Both the position numbers and the translations under genes were made by a program. Of a stretch of DNA of 64,000 nt, positions 47,801 to 56,982 are shown piece after piece. The stretch is from Acinetobacter sp. Marseille-Q1618. GTDB taxonomy: Bacteria > Pseudomonadota > Gammaproteobacteria > Pseudomonadales > Moraxellaceae. The notes beneath the pieces were generated by a model, which saw only the letters and a list, made by a program, of their open reading frames with translations, did no database searches and had not been told where the DNA came from. The first letter of the stretch is position 1. Every line of letters begins with the position of its first letter. The stretch covers positions 434,001 through 498,000 of the forward strand of contig NZ_CADDWJ010000001.1 in assembly GCF_902809855.1 (NCBI RefSeq), read 5' to 3'.

Positions 47801-48368
47801 TAAGAAAATATTGGGGTAAAAACTTAGGTTTGTCAAAACACTTTTAAACTTATTTCAAAAAATTATCTTATGATCAGTGTATTCTTACATAAGTTGAGGA
47901 TCACAAAGGATGATTTGAGTGCAAATTTAAAATGAAATGACCGCGGAAAAGTCTCTTGTCAGTGCTAATTTTGGGATGATAGCACTATTGATGTACAAAT
48001 ATTTATTTCCTGAATAATCTCTTATCTAGGATTCATATTAAAAAATCTAGAGCGTATTTATGTATCAAATATAGGTATAAAATTTATAAGTTTTTGTTTA
48101 TTTTAATAAAATAAATAATTGAAAGAAGTTTTGTATTTTCATATTTTTGTCAGAATTTTAAAAATAAATGCATATTGTCCGACAAATACCGATATTTGTT
48201 GCACCATGAGTGTGCTTTATTATGCTTATAAATAAATCACATAATTTTTTTATGGTTTATATTGACAATATTCATTGTCAGATTTATTTTGATAGTGGCG
48301 CCACAATTTGTTCAGAAAATTGAAATTATGAGTTGAGTAAAAATAAATAAACTCAATGGAGTTGTCAT
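47801..48368. promoter_or_regulatory. Intergenic region with operator-like palindromes before the monooxygenase
   Basis: No gene is visible in the 680 bp between the array and the monooxygenase. Near the monooxygenase lie TTGTC-C-GACAA (48175-48185), overlapping ACAAATA-N4-TATTTGT (48182-48199), and TGACAAT-N4-ATTGTCA (48263-48280). The last overlaps a candidate -35 TTGACA (48262-48267), with TATTTT 17 bp on (48285-48290). GGAG (48358-48361) lies 7 nt before the ATG. A dedicated repressor or activator is likely, but none is encoded nearby. Confidence 0.6.
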
Positions 48369-49829
48369 ATGAAAAAATATCAAACGATCATTATTGGAAG
48401 TGGTTTTGGTGGGCAGTGTGCTGCGATTAACTTATTGAAAAAGGGGATGTCCGACTTTGTTATCCTTGAGCGTCGAGATTTTGTAGGGGGAACATGGTGC
48501 CAAAACAGTTATCCGGGGGCAGCTGTTGATGTGCAATCACCTTTATATTCAATTTCACATGAACCTTATGCTTGGAGCCAAATGTTTGCCGATCAGAAAG
48601 AGTTGGAAGTGTATACGAACCATGTGATCGACAAATATAAATTACGTGAAAAAACCAAGACCAACTGTAATGTCACCAAAGTTGAATGGAACAATGAACA
48701 GCATCATTGGGCTGTTGATACTGAAAATGGTGAAACTTTCTATGGACAGTTTTTAATTAATGCATCTGGTCCATTAAGTACGCCAGTTATTCCGGATTTT
48801 AAAGGGAAAGATACATTTAAAGGCAGAAGCTTCCATACCAATGATTGGGATCATAGCTATGATTACAAAGGCAAAAAAGTTGCTGTAATTGGAAGTGGTG
48901 CAAGTGCTGCACAGGTGATTCCAGCCATTGCTGGGGATGTTGCTGAATTACATATTTTCCAGCGTACACCGCATTGGGTTCTACCTCGACCAGACTATAA
49001 ATTTAGCCCAATTCAACAAAAAATGATCGGAAATAAATACATTCATAAAGCTGTACGAACAGCCGTCTATTGGCAACTTGAAACTCGCTTAATTGGCTTT
49101 AAATATTCAAAATTGGCATTAAATTTGATCGCACAACGAGAAGCGAAAAATTTCATTAAGAAGCAAATCAAAGATCCAAAATTACGTGCAGCAGTTACAC
49201 CTGATTATACTATTGGTTGTAAACGTATTATTATTTCTAATACTTTATATCCTGCGATGTGCCAAGATAATGTGACTTTGCATACTAAAGATTCCAGCGT
49301 TGCTTCAATCGATAAAACAGGGATTAATACCAGTAAAGGCGAGCATATTGATCTAGATCTGATTATTTATTCAACAGGTTATGATGCAACAGATGGTCCA
49401 ATTTCTTATCCAATTATTGGTAAAAAGAAACAAGCATTGGGCGATAAATGGAGTGATTTCCCACGCGCATATTTAGGTACCACGATTCCTGATTTTCCTA
49501 ACTTCTTTATGGTGATTGGACCAAATACAGGGATTGGACATACTTCAGCGATTTTCATTATCGAATCACAAATGAACTATATTATGAAAGCTATTGAAGC
49601 TACGATTGATAAAGGTCGCAAAGCCATCGAAGTCACTGAAAAAGCAGAAGATAAATATACCACGATGATTCATAAAGAAATGGACAAAACGGTATGGAAA
49701 ACAGGTGGTTGTAATAGTTGGTATAAAAACAAAAGTGGACACATTATTGCAATGTACCCAGGTTTTAGTTTTACCTACCATTTAAAAACCAATAACTTTA
49801 AAGCCAAAGATCATCATTTCTATTCTTAA
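48369..49829 (+). CDS. Baeyer-Villiger-type flavin monooxygenase
   Basis: This 486-aa FAD/NADPH enzyme has the first Rossmann motif IIIGSGFGG at the N-terminus and GGTWCQNSYPGAAVDV (about 40-56). The Baeyer-Villiger fingerprint F-G---H---W-D appears as FKGRSFHTNDWD (about 151-162), with the NADPH motif VAVIGSGASA just after. Related enzymes insert oxygen into ketones to make esters, or hydroxylate alkyl chains. The substrate is unknown; long-chain ketone or hydrocarbon use would be in character for the genus. It is a single-gene unit with a strong SD, its own palindromic operator region and a strong terminator, suggesting inducible expression. Confidence 0.9.
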   Translation: MKKYQTIIIGSGFGGQCAAINLLKKGMSDFVILERRDFVGGTWCQNSYPGAAVDVQSPLYSISHEPYAWSQMFADQKELEVYTNHVIDKYKLREKTKTNCNVTKVEWNNEQHHWAVDTENGETFYGQFLINASGPLSTPVIPDFKGKDTFKGRSFHTNDWDHSYDYKGKKVAVIGSGASAAQVIPAIAGDVAELHIFQRTPHWVLPRPDYKFSPIQQKMIGNKYIHKAVRTAVYWQLETRLIGFKYSKLALNLIAQREAKNFIKKQIKDPKLRAAVTPDYTIGCKRIIISNTLYPAMCQDNVTLHTKDSSVASIDKTGINTSKGEHIDLDLIIYSTGYDATDGPISYPIIGKKKQALGDKWSDFPRAYLGTTIPDFPNFFMVIGPNTGIGHTSAIFIIESQMNYIMKAIEATIDKGRKAIEVTEKAEDKYTTMIHKEMDKTVWKTGGCNSWYKNKSGHIIAMYPGFSFTYHLKTNNFKAKDHHFYS

Positions 49830-49850
49830 AAAATAGAAATTTTAGATAAG

Positions 49851-49876
49851 AACGAAGAGCATCAATGCTCTTCGTT
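49851..49876 (+). terminator. Terminator of the monooxygenase gene
   Basis: AACGAAGAGCAT / ATGCTCTTCGTT (49851-49862, 49865-49876) forms a compact hairpin followed by TTTT, 22 bp past the stop. Confidence 0.9.
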
Positions 49877-49980
49877 TTTTGTTGATGGGTTTTCTTGGGT
49901 GAACTAATTTGGTGAATTTGACAATAAAAACTCCCAATTTACACCAAATTCAGTATCATAAGCCTCGATAGGAGAGATTT

Positions 49981-50355
49981 ATGAAAAAGTCAGTCATTTG
50001 CACTGTATTTGGTACAGTTTTGGTCTTATCGGGTTGTGCTGAAAAAAAAGCTGCAACTCCTGAAGAAATTTGGAAAGGCTATTGTACAAGTATTGGTAAT
50101 GCAGCACGTTCAATTACTTTAGATCGTCAAAATGGCATTACTAAAAAAGAAGCTTTAGATTATGCAAATAAAGTCACCGATCCTACAACAAAGGGCTTTG
50201 TTTTAGACTATCTAGAAAGAATTTATGCAGTGTCTGATGCTGAACTAAAAGCAGACAAAGATGCTGTGCAAATCAAGTTTAAACAGCAAGCTTATGAGCA
50301 ATGTTTAAATACACCACACGATCCTAAAAAAATGCCAGATTATAAGCCGTTCTAA
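49981..50355 (+). CDS. Small lipoprotein of unknown function
   Basis: This 124-aa protein has a type II signal peptide with lipobox LSGC (C19). The mature part is helical and charged: EEIWKGYCTSIGNAARSITLDRQNGITKKEALDYAN, then a C-terminal FKQQAYEQCLNTPHD. Two further cysteines (in GYCTS and EQCLN) could form a disulfide in the periplasm. AGGAG lies 8 nt before the ATG. I do not recognise a named family. It has its own terminator and no operon partner. Confidence 0.8.
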   Translation: MKKSVICTVFGTVLVLSGCAEKKAATPEEIWKGYCTSIGNAARSITLDRQNGITKKEALDYANKVTDPTTKGFVLDYLERIYAVSDAELKADKDAVQIKFKQQAYEQCLNTPHDPKKMPDYKPF

Positions 50356-50363
50356 TCGAACGG
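50347..50363 (+). terminator. Terminator overlapping the lipoprotein stop codon
   Basis: CCGTTC / GAACGG with a 5-nt loop, followed by a run of seven T. The stop codon 50353-50355 is inside the loop. Confidence 0.85.
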
Positions 50364-50467
50364 TTTTTTTATGTATCTAAGGATTGAGTTTATACTCACT
50401 GTTTTAATATCATTCTAATTATATCTATGTAATTCATTGTATTTTTTAAAATCATTATAAGGTTATT

Positions 50468-51373
50468 ATGAAATTGATTAAAACGAAACAATATTTTTAT
50501 ACACTCAGTTTTTCATTGTTGTTGGGGGTAAGTGGAGCGACTTATGCAGCGCCAAAAGTGAGTTCGGAAAATACGCAACAATTGATTAAAAAAGCTGATC
50601 AAGGCGATATTGAAGCGATTCAACAACTGACTACGATGTATGCCAAAGGTGAGAATGTTGTAAAAGACGATCAAAAAGCACTGCAATATTCAAGAAAAGG
50701 TGCTGCTTTAGGAGATACTCAGTCAAAATATATGGCAGGGATGATTTTATTGCATCGTGCGAATGCCTCGAAACAAGACCTTGCGGAAGCGACTAAATTT
50801 TTAACTGAAGTTGCTGAATCAGGGCATGCGCATACTCAAGTGACTTTGGGAAGTTATTATTTAACAGGTGAAATTTTACCGAAAAATATAGCGTTGGGAA
50901 TCAAGTGGACAGAGGCCGCAGCTAAACAAAATCATGGCTTGGCACTGAATAATCTAGGTTGGATGTATTATAAAGGGACAGGGGTTCAACAAGATTATAA
51001 AAAAGCCGTTGAATATTTGGAAAAAGGCGTAAAGCAGAATAATGCTTTAGCCTATGCTAACTTAGCGACACTTTATAGTCGTGGTGATGGTGTAAAACAA
51101 AATGATAAAAAAGCAGTGCAACTTTTAGAAAAAGCGGTTGAACTCGGAGAGCCAAAAGCAAAAGTTAATCTTGCGCTTGCCTATTATCAAGGGGTAGGTG
51201 TGAAAAAGGATCAGGACAAAGCCTATCAATTGATACAAGAAGCGGCAGCAGCAGGTGTACCTGAAGCTATTGCAATGTTACAGAGTGCGCAAACCGATGC
51301 ACGAGGTTGTCGTGAAGTGAAAAGTATGGTCGATGGAAAAGTCTATACAGCGATTGAATGTCCAATAAGTTAA
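50468..51373 (+). CDS. Periplasmic Sel1-like repeat protein
   Basis: This 301-aa protein has a Sec signal peptide cut near TYA-AP (about 27). About six Sel1-type TPR repeats follow, for example GDIEAIQQLTTMYAKGENV, ALNNLGWMYYKGTGVQQD and AKVNLALAYYQGVGVKKD, forming an alpha-solenoid that should bind another protein. A short Cys-containing tail (GCREVKS...AIECPIS) may form a disulfide. The partner is unknown. It is monocistronic, between two terminators. Confidence 0.88.
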   Translation: MKLIKTKQYFYTLSFSLLLGVSGATYAAPKVSSENTQQLIKKADQGDIEAIQQLTTMYAKGENVVKDDQKALQYSRKGAALGDTQSKYMAGMILLHRANASKQDLAEATKFLTEVAESGHAHTQVTLGSYYLTGEILPKNIALGIKWTEAAAKQNHGLALNNLGWMYYKGTGVQQDYKKAVEYLEKGVKQNNALAYANLATLYSRGDGVKQNDKKAVQLLEKAVELGEPKAKVNLALAYYQGVGVKKDQDKAYQLIQEAAAAGVPEAIAMLQSAQTDARGCREVKSMVDGKVYTAIECPIS

Positions 51374-51401
51374 GTTTGTGCAGATGTAAATGAAACAACT
51401 T

Positions 51402-51428
51402 AAGCCATGCTATAAAGCAGCATGGCTT
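51402..51428 (+). terminator. Terminator of the Sel1-repeat gene
   Basis: AAGCCATGCT / AGCATGGCTT, 10-bp perfect stem with a 7-nt loop, followed by TTT. Confidence 0.85.
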
Positions 51429-51538
51429 TTTGCATTTAAGTATATTTTTGAACTATTTTGCAATAAAAAATGATTAGCATAAAAAGTGAAAAGCATATAT
51501 AAAATATAGAAATAGAAAGCACAGTAAAGGAGCATTCC

Positions 51539-51808
51539 ATGGAAGTTGTTGCGTATTTACACAATGCTGACTTGCTCGTTGAAGATGACCAAGGTGTCGC
51601 TGTGATTAGCGGAAGTCATTATGTGTTAAGTTTAGGTGATCAGGTGCATATTCGTCAGATCATTGATGAACGTGCTAAGATTTATCAAGTTCATATTTCA
51701 TTTGCCAGTGCGGCACATGCTATGCTGCATGAAGATGAGATTTGCATCAAATTTGAAGGGTGTAAAGACGCGTTTCAAAACTATTTACGCAGTACCACAG
51801 TCCACTAA
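51539..51808 (+). CDS. Conserved-looking small protein of unknown function
   Basis: This 89-aa acidic soluble protein starts MEVVAYLHNADLLVEDD and has predicted strands around VAVISGSHYVLSLGD and IYQVHISFA, ending in a helix with EGCKDAFQNYL. AAGGAG lies 6 nt before the ATG, and a strong terminator follows, which supports a real gene. No family recognised. Confidence 0.7.
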   Translation: MEVVAYLHNADLLVEDDQGVAVISGSHYVLSLGDQVHIRQIIDERAKIYQVHISFASAAHAMLHEDEICIKFEGCKDAFQNYLRSTTVH

Positions 51809-51834
51809 GGTGGTATTTTAAAATCCATTCAATC

Positions 51835-51854
51835 AAGGCAACATAAGTTGCCTT
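51835..51854 (+). terminator. Terminator after the 89-aa gene
   Basis: AAGGCAAC-ATAA-GTTGCCTT followed by TTTT. The rest of the gap to acnB (51859-52120) holds no gene and presumably the acnB promoter. Confidence 0.88.
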
Positions 51855-52120
51855 TTTTACGAATGACAATCTGTTAAACGTAATGTAAGTATTTTCATTT
51901 TATAAATGAGCAAGAAATCAGGCAAAGTGAGATGTATTGGATAAAATCTAGTGAAATACAGCCACTATTTATTTATAAAATAACGGTCATCACGAATTAA
52001 CACGCTGCTTGCATTAACTTTTGACTTGATTTTTAGTAAAATTTGACAGTCCATATTACTTGTAAAGCTTTTACTAAGCTGGAATTTACAAGTAATTTTT
52101 TAAAAAAGAGGAATAACACC

Positions 52121-54760
52121 GTGCTAGAAGCTTACCGCCAACACGTTGAAGAACGTGCCGCACTCGGAGTCCCACCGAAGCCACTTGACGATGCTCAAAC
52201 TGCTGCATTAGTTGAATTATTAAAAAATCCACCAGCAGGCGAAGAAGCATTCTTAGTTGATTTGCTTGAAAACCGTGTTCCTGCAGGTGTTGACCAAGCT
52301 GCTTATGTAAAAGCTGCTTTCTTAGCTGCTGTGGCAAAAGGCGAAGCAACTTCTCCACTAGTTTCTAAAGAACGTGCGGTTTACTTACTAGGTACTATGC
52401 TTGGTGGTTATAACGTTGCACCATTGGTTGCATTGCTGGATGATGCAGCGCTAGGTGAGTTAGCTGCTGAAGCATTGAAGAAAACACTTCTTGTATTTGA
52501 TGCGTTCCATGATGTTGCTGACAAAGCAAAAGCAGGTAATGCAAATGCAAAAGCGGTTATGCAATCTTGGGCTGATGCTGAATGGTTCACAAGTCGTAAA
52601 GATGTTCCTGAAGAAATCAAACTTACAGTTTTCAAAGTCACTGGCGAAACCAACACTGATGACTTGTCACCAGCACAAGATGCTTGGAGCCGTCCAGACA
52701 TTCCGTTACATGCTAACGCAATGCTTAAAAACGTGCGTGATGGTATCAACCCAGAAGTTCCTGGTGAAGTTGGTCCATTAAACCAAATCAAAGAATTGAT
52801 CGCAAAAGGCAATCAAGTTGCTTATGTGGGTGACGTTGTTGGTACAGGTTCATCTCGTAAATCTGCAACGAACTCTGTGCTTTGGTTCTTTGGTGACGAA
52901 ATCGCTCACATCCCGAACAAAAAAGACGGTGGTTACTGCTTAGGTTCTAAGATCGCTCCGATTTTCTTCAACACCATGGAAGATGCTGGTGCATTACCAG
53001 TAGAAATCGATGTTCAAAACATGAACATGGGCGATGAAATTACGTTAAAAATCGACCATGCTGCAGCGAAAGTAACAGCGTTCAAAGATGGCGCTCAAAT
53101 CGCTGAAGCTGAACTTAAAACCCCTGTTCTTCTAGACGAAGTACGTGCTGGTGGTCGTATTAACTTGATCGTTGGTCGTGGTTTAACTGCAAAAGCACGT
53201 GAAGCTTTAGGTCTTCCTGCTTCTACTTTATTCCGTGCGCCAGTTCAACCTGAGAATACTGGTAAAGGCTTCACGCAAGCACAAAAAATGGTAGGTCGCG
53301 CTTGTGGTCTTCCTGAAGGTCAAGGTGTTCGTCCAGGTACTTACTGCGAACCTAAAATGACGACTGTTGGTTCGCAAGATACAACTGGTCCAATGACGCG
53401 TGATGAATTGAAAGACTTAGCATGCTTAGGTTTCTCTGCTGACCTCGTTATGCAATCTTTCTGTCACACTGCTGCATATCCAAAACCAGTTGACGTGCAA
53501 ATGCAACACACGCTTCCTGATTTCATCATGAACCGTGGCGGTGTTTCACTTCGTCCAGGTGACGGTATTATCCACTCTTGGTTAAACCGTATGCTTCTTC
53601 CAGATACAGTCGGTACTGGTGGTGACTCACATACTCGTTTCCCAATCGGTATTTCATTCCCTGCAGGTTCTGGTCTTGTAGCGTTCGCTGCTGCAACTGG
53701 TGTTATGCCCCTAGACATGCCTGAGTCTGTTCTTGTTAAGTTCAAAGGTAAAATGCAACCTGGTATCACACTACGTGACCTCGTACATGCGATTCCTTAC
53801 GTTGCGATCCAAGAAGGCGACTTAACTGTAGAGAAGAAAGGTAAGAAAAACATCTTCTCTGGTCGTATCTTAGAGATCGACTTAACAGAAATGGAAACTG
53901 ACTTAACTGTTGAGCAAGCATTCGAACTTTCTGATGCTTCTGCTGAACGTTCTGCTGCGGGTTGTTCGATCACGCTTTCTGAAGAGAAAGTTGCTGAATA
54001 CCTTCGTTCAAACATCACTATGCTTAAGTGGATGATTTCTGAAGGTTATGGCGATGCACGTACGATGGCTCGTCGTGTTGAGAACATGGAAAAATGGTTA
54101 GCGAATCCATCACTTCTTAAAGCTGATGCTGATGCAGAATATACGAAAGTATATGAAATTGACCTTGCGACCATCACTGAACCAGTTCTTTGCTGTCCAA
54201 ACGATCCAGATGATGCGAAATTGTTATCTGACGTTCAAGGCGTGAAAATTGACGAAGTATTCGTTGGTTCATGTATGACGAACATCGGTCACTTCCGTGC
54301 AGCGGGTAAATTGTTAGAGAAAGTTCCTGGTGGTTCTTTATCTACGCGTTTATGGTTGGCTCCTCCAACGCGTATGGACGAGCGTCAATTGATGGAAGAA
54401 GGTTTCTATAATACTTATGGTAAAGCTGGCGCGCGTACTGAGATGCCAGGTTGTTCATTATGTATGGGTAACCAAGCACGTGTAGCACCGAACACAACTT
54501 GTGTATCGACTTCTACGCGTAACTTCCCGAACCGTTTAGGTCAAGGTGCTAACGTTTACTTAGCGTCTGCTGAACTTGCTTCTGTTGCTGCTGTACTTGG
54601 TAAATTACCAACTCCAGAAGAATACCAACAGTATGCGGCTCAAATTGACAGCATGTCTGCTGATATCTATCAATACTTAAGCTTTGACAAGATGGAGTCT
54701 TATACAGACGCATCTAAAGAAGTAGATACCAAGAAAATTGCTGCTGCTCAATTAAGCTAA
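52121..54760 (+). CDS. acnB: Aconitate hydratase B
   Basis: This is the main TCA-cycle aconitase, a 4Fe-4S enzyme isomerising citrate to isocitrate; the family also has 2-methylcitrate-related activity and apo-form RNA binding. The GTG at 52121 gives MLEAYRQHVEERAALG (879 aa), aligning with E. coli AcnB; AGAGG lies 9 nt upstream. The frame is open 26 codons further upstream, but that extension is unlikely to be translated. The cluster cysteines are in VGSCMTNIGHF and GCSLCMGNQ (about 709, 768, 771). The HEAT-like N-terminal domain and the swivel domain (YVGDVVGTGSSRKSATNSV) are intact. Codon use appears more biased than in neighbours, as for a highly expressed gene. Confidence 0.97.
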   Translation: MLEAYRQHVEERAALGVPPKPLDDAQTAALVELLKNPPAGEEAFLVDLLENRVPAGVDQAAYVKAAFLAAVAKGEATSPLVSKERAVYLLGTMLGGYNVAPLVALLDDAALGELAAEALKKTLLVFDAFHDVADKAKAGNANAKAVMQSWADAEWFTSRKDVPEEIKLTVFKVTGETNTDDLSPAQDAWSRPDIPLHANAMLKNVRDGINPEVPGEVGPLNQIKELIAKGNQVAYVGDVVGTGSSRKSATNSVLWFFGDEIAHIPNKKDGGYCLGSKIAPIFFNTMEDAGALPVEIDVQNMNMGDEITLKIDHAAAKVTAFKDGAQIAEAELKTPVLLDEVRAGGRINLIVGRGLTAKAREALGLPASTLFRAPVQPENTGKGFTQAQKMVGRACGLPEGQGVRPGTYCEPKMTTVGSQDTTGPMTRDELKDLACLGFSADLVMQSFCHTAAYPKPVDVQMQHTLPDFIMNRGGVSLRPGDGIIHSWLNRMLLPDTVGTGGDSHTRFPIGISFPAGSGLVAFAAATGVMPLDMPESVLVKFKGKMQPGITLRDLVHAIPYVAIQEGDLTVEKKGKKNIFSGRILEIDLTEMETDLTVEQAFELSDASAERSAAGCSITLSEEKVAEYLRSNITMLKWMISEGYGDARTMARRVENMEKWLANPSLLKADADAEYTKVYEIDLATITEPVLCCPNDPDDAKLLSDVQGVKIDEVFVGSCMTNIGHFRAAGKLLEKVPGGSLSTRLWLAPPTRMDERQLMEEGFYNTYGKAGARTEMPGCSLCMGNQARVAPNTTCVSTSTRNFPNRLGQGANVYLASAELASVAAVLGKLPTPEEYQQYAAQIDSMSADIYQYLSFDKMESYTDASKEVDTKKIAAAQLS

Positions 54761-54790
54761 TATGTTGAAAAATAAATTAAATTAAGTTAT

Positions 54791-54816
54791 AAAAGCTCCA
54801 CTTGGGTGGGGCTTTT
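54791..54816 (+). terminator. acnB terminator, abutting the OLD nuclease start
   Basis: An 11-bp stem AAAAGCTCCAC / GTGGGGCTTTT (loop TTGG, one G-T pair) is followed by TT. The descending arm contains GGTGGGG, the only SD-like sequence before the next gene's ATG at 54821. Confidence 0.85.
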
Positions 54817-54820
54817 TTAT

Positions 54821-56497
54821 ATGAAATTAACTAAATTTACTATTAAAAATTTTAGAAGTATTACAGATGGGAGTGAGATTGACTTAACTGAGTATTCTGT
54901 ACTAGTGGGGCGTAATAATGAGGGGAAAACAACTGTACTTCTTGCTCTTAAGATGGCTATGGATGCATTGATAAGTCACGGACGTAGCATAAGAAATCGT
55001 TCCAGCCGTAGTGTTAGGTATGAATGGGATAGAGATTTTCCAATTTCACTACAAAATAAATCAAGAATAAAAAAAGAAACAGTTTTCAGATTGTATTTTG
55101 AGCTGGATGAAATTGAACAACTAGAATTTAAAAAAGTAATTAAAAGTAATACTAATGGTGATCTATGTATTGAAATTACATTTGATGAGAAAAGTATTCC
55201 TGAATTTTTAGTACCAAAGAGGGGGAGCAGTTCTTTAACGAAAAAATCTGCAATTATTTCTAAATATATAGCCGAGCGAATTCAGTTTACATACATACCA
55301 GCTGTTCGTACAGAGCGTGAAGCCATTTCAGCAATTAATGAAATGATTGAAGAAGAGTTAGCGCGACTTGAAAACGAGTTACCTTATAAAGAGGCTTTAA
55401 ATGTAATTGAAGGATTGCAGAAACCTGTGTTAGATAGGGTATCAAGAACTATTGAAACTTCTCTACAAAAATTCTTACCTAATATTAACAGTGTTAGTTT
55501 AGGTATATCCGACTATGAGCGTAAATATCGGCTTCGGAAAGATTACTTTATAGAAATTGATGATGGAAATAAAACAAATATCCAGTTTAAAGGAGATGGT
55601 GTTAAAAGTCTTGCTGCTGTTGGTTTATTAAAAGATAGGCAAAAAATACATAATGGGGCTTCAATTATAGCTATTGAAGAGCCAGAGTCTCATTTACACC
55701 CTTCGGCAATGCATAGTTTGAAATCTGCATTAGAGGAATTGTCGAGTGAAAATCAATTAATTATTTCCACTCATAATCCTGTATTCGTTCATAGAGATAA
55801 ATTGTCTAATAATATTTTAGTTTCAAATAATAAAGTTAAAGCCGTAAAAAAAATTAAAGAAATACGTGAATGTTTAGGAGTTAGAACATCTGATAATTTG
55901 GTACACTCAAATAAAATTATTTTAGTCGAAGGTGAAAGTGATAAAATATTTCTCACAAAACTTATCCAAGAAAAAAGCTCAAAAATAACAAGACTAATTA
56001 AAGATGGAGATTTGGCGATAGTTTCAATTGATGGTGAAAGTAAATTGGTATACAACCTTAAGTGGTATATAGATCAACTATGTTCTTGTTTTGTGATAGT
56101 AGATAACGATTCAGCGGCAAAATCAACTATTGCTAAATTATTAGCAAGTAAAGAGTTAGATCAAAAATCTTATAGTCATGTTGTTTGTTTGGGAATGCTT
56201 GAATCTGAATTAGAAAACTTGCTAAAAACAGATTTTTATAAAGATTTAATTTTAGATAAATTTGGTATAGATATAATTAACACACAGTTTTCAAAAAAGA
56301 AAATCAAATGGAGTGATGCATTAACGGAAATATTACAGTCGATGGGTAAGACAGTTACTTTAAATGATCTGACAGATTTAAAGAAGCTAATTGCACAAAA
56401 ATCAAAAACGTATAATCTTTATGAAAATATTTCTTCTCATAATTTACCATTTGTTGATAACTTGATAATTCAATTAGAAAATTATTTTATTAAATAA
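54821..56497 (+). CDS. OLD-family ATPase/TOPRIM endonuclease
   Basis: This 558-aa putative anti-phage or DNA-processing nuclease has an ABC/SMC-like ATPase with Walker A GRNNEGKTT (K36), a Q-loop region, a signature-like FKGDGVKSLAAVG, Walker B IIAIEEPESHLHP (about 281-292) and an H-loop ISTHNP. The C-terminal TOPRIM domain has Glu in ILVEGESDK (about 370) and acidic residues in FVIVDNDSAA (about 425-434). No helicase (GajB) or other partner gene follows, so it fits a class 1 OLD rather than Gabija. The ORF opens at GTG 54806 inside the acnB terminator; ATG 54821 is preferred. It looks A/T-richer than acnB and is probably acquired. Confidence 0.88.
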   Translation: MKLTKFTIKNFRSITDGSEIDLTEYSVLVGRNNEGKTTVLLALKMAMDALISHGRSIRNRSSRSVRYEWDRDFPISLQNKSRIKKETVFRLYFELDEIEQLEFKKVIKSNTNGDLCIEITFDEKSIPEFLVPKRGSSSLTKKSAIISKYIAERIQFTYIPAVRTEREAISAINEMIEEELARLENELPYKEALNVIEGLQKPVLDRVSRTIETSLQKFLPNINSVSLGISDYERKYRLRKDYFIEIDDGNKTNIQFKGDGVKSLAAVGLLKDRQKIHNGASIIAIEEPESHLHPSAMHSLKSALEELSSENQLIISTHNPVFVHRDKLSNNILVSNNKVKAVKKIKEIRECLGVRTSDNLVHSNKIILVEGESDKIFLTKLIQEKSSKITRLIKDGDLAIVSIDGESKLVYNLKWYIDQLCSCFVIVDNDSAAKSTIAKLLASKELDQKSYSHVVCLGMLESELENLLKTDFYKDLILDKFGIDIINTQFSKKKIKWSDALTEILQSMGKTVTLNDLTDLKKLIAQKSKTYNLYENISSHNLPFVDNLIIQLENYFIK

Positions 56498-56517
56498 AAT
56501 AATGTGGAAATTTATTA

Positions 56518-56733
56518 ATGTCCAAACAATCCCGATTCCTCTGTATAGGTGGTTTCCTCAACGGAACACAAGTCAAAGATCAAGGTGACAGCTTTATTTG
56601 TATCGAAAATGGCAAACAAGTGACTTACTTTAAAAAGGAAATTTTCAACCAAGATGCTTGGGATCATGACTATTATGTTTGTGAAACGACCAGTGATGTA
56701 GATGCTAAAAAATGGGTCTTTGACATTCAATAA
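56518..56733 (+). CDS. Small conserved-looking protein of unknown function
   Basis: This 71-aa soluble protein starts MSKQSRFLCIGGFLNGTQVK, with alternating strands and a C-terminal DAKKWVFDI. The pattern looks like a small beta-rich fold. A weak GGAAA lies upstream. It begins 21 bp after the OLD gene stop, but its composition is closer to that of the core genes. No family recognised. The similarly oriented antisense ORF is a shadow. Confidence 0.65.
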   Translation: MSKQSRFLCIGGFLNGTQVKDQGDSFICIENGKQVTYFKKEIFNQDAWDHDYYVCETTSDVDAKKWVFDIQ

Positions 56734-56762
56734 TCGAAAAATTAAAATTCTAGACATTAAAA

Positions 56763-56783
56763 AGCCCCCTGATTCAGGGGGCT
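56763..56783. terminator. GC-rich hairpin with leftward T run
   Basis: AGCCCCCTG-ATT-CAGGGGGCT is a perfect 9-bp, GC-rich stem. The T run (TTTTT) is on the minus-strand side, while rightward it is followed by AGTCG. It lies 30 bp past the 71-aa gene, so it may act weakly for it, but its orientation fits minus-strand transcription from the right. Confidence 0.6.
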
Positions 56784-56982
56784 AGTCGTATCACTCGCAT
56801 GATACTCATATAAGGCTCATCTCATACTGTTTCCATTAAAACATAAAACAAGAAATTTAGCCAAAACAAGATTCTAAAAATTGAGAAAAATAAATCAGAA
56901 CATACCAGACGTGCTTACTTAATGGGTTTTTAGCCTGAGATATGTTATTTATAAAACAGGTAATGGCTTAAGGATGAAAAAG

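Noticed and set aside
44983..48368. cas genes or cas remnants flanking the CRISPR array
   Set aside because: Translation of both flanks shows only tamB on the left and non-coding DNA then the monooxygenase on the right.
52043..52120. N-terminal extension of AcnB by 26 residues
   Set aside because: The GTG at 52121 has a good SD and aligns with the known AcnB start.
54821..56497. Gabija (GajA) assignment for the ATPase/TOPRIM protein
   Set aside because: Domain order fits, but no UvrD-like GajB helicase follows; the next gene encodes 71 aa. A solitary class 1 OLD is the safer call.
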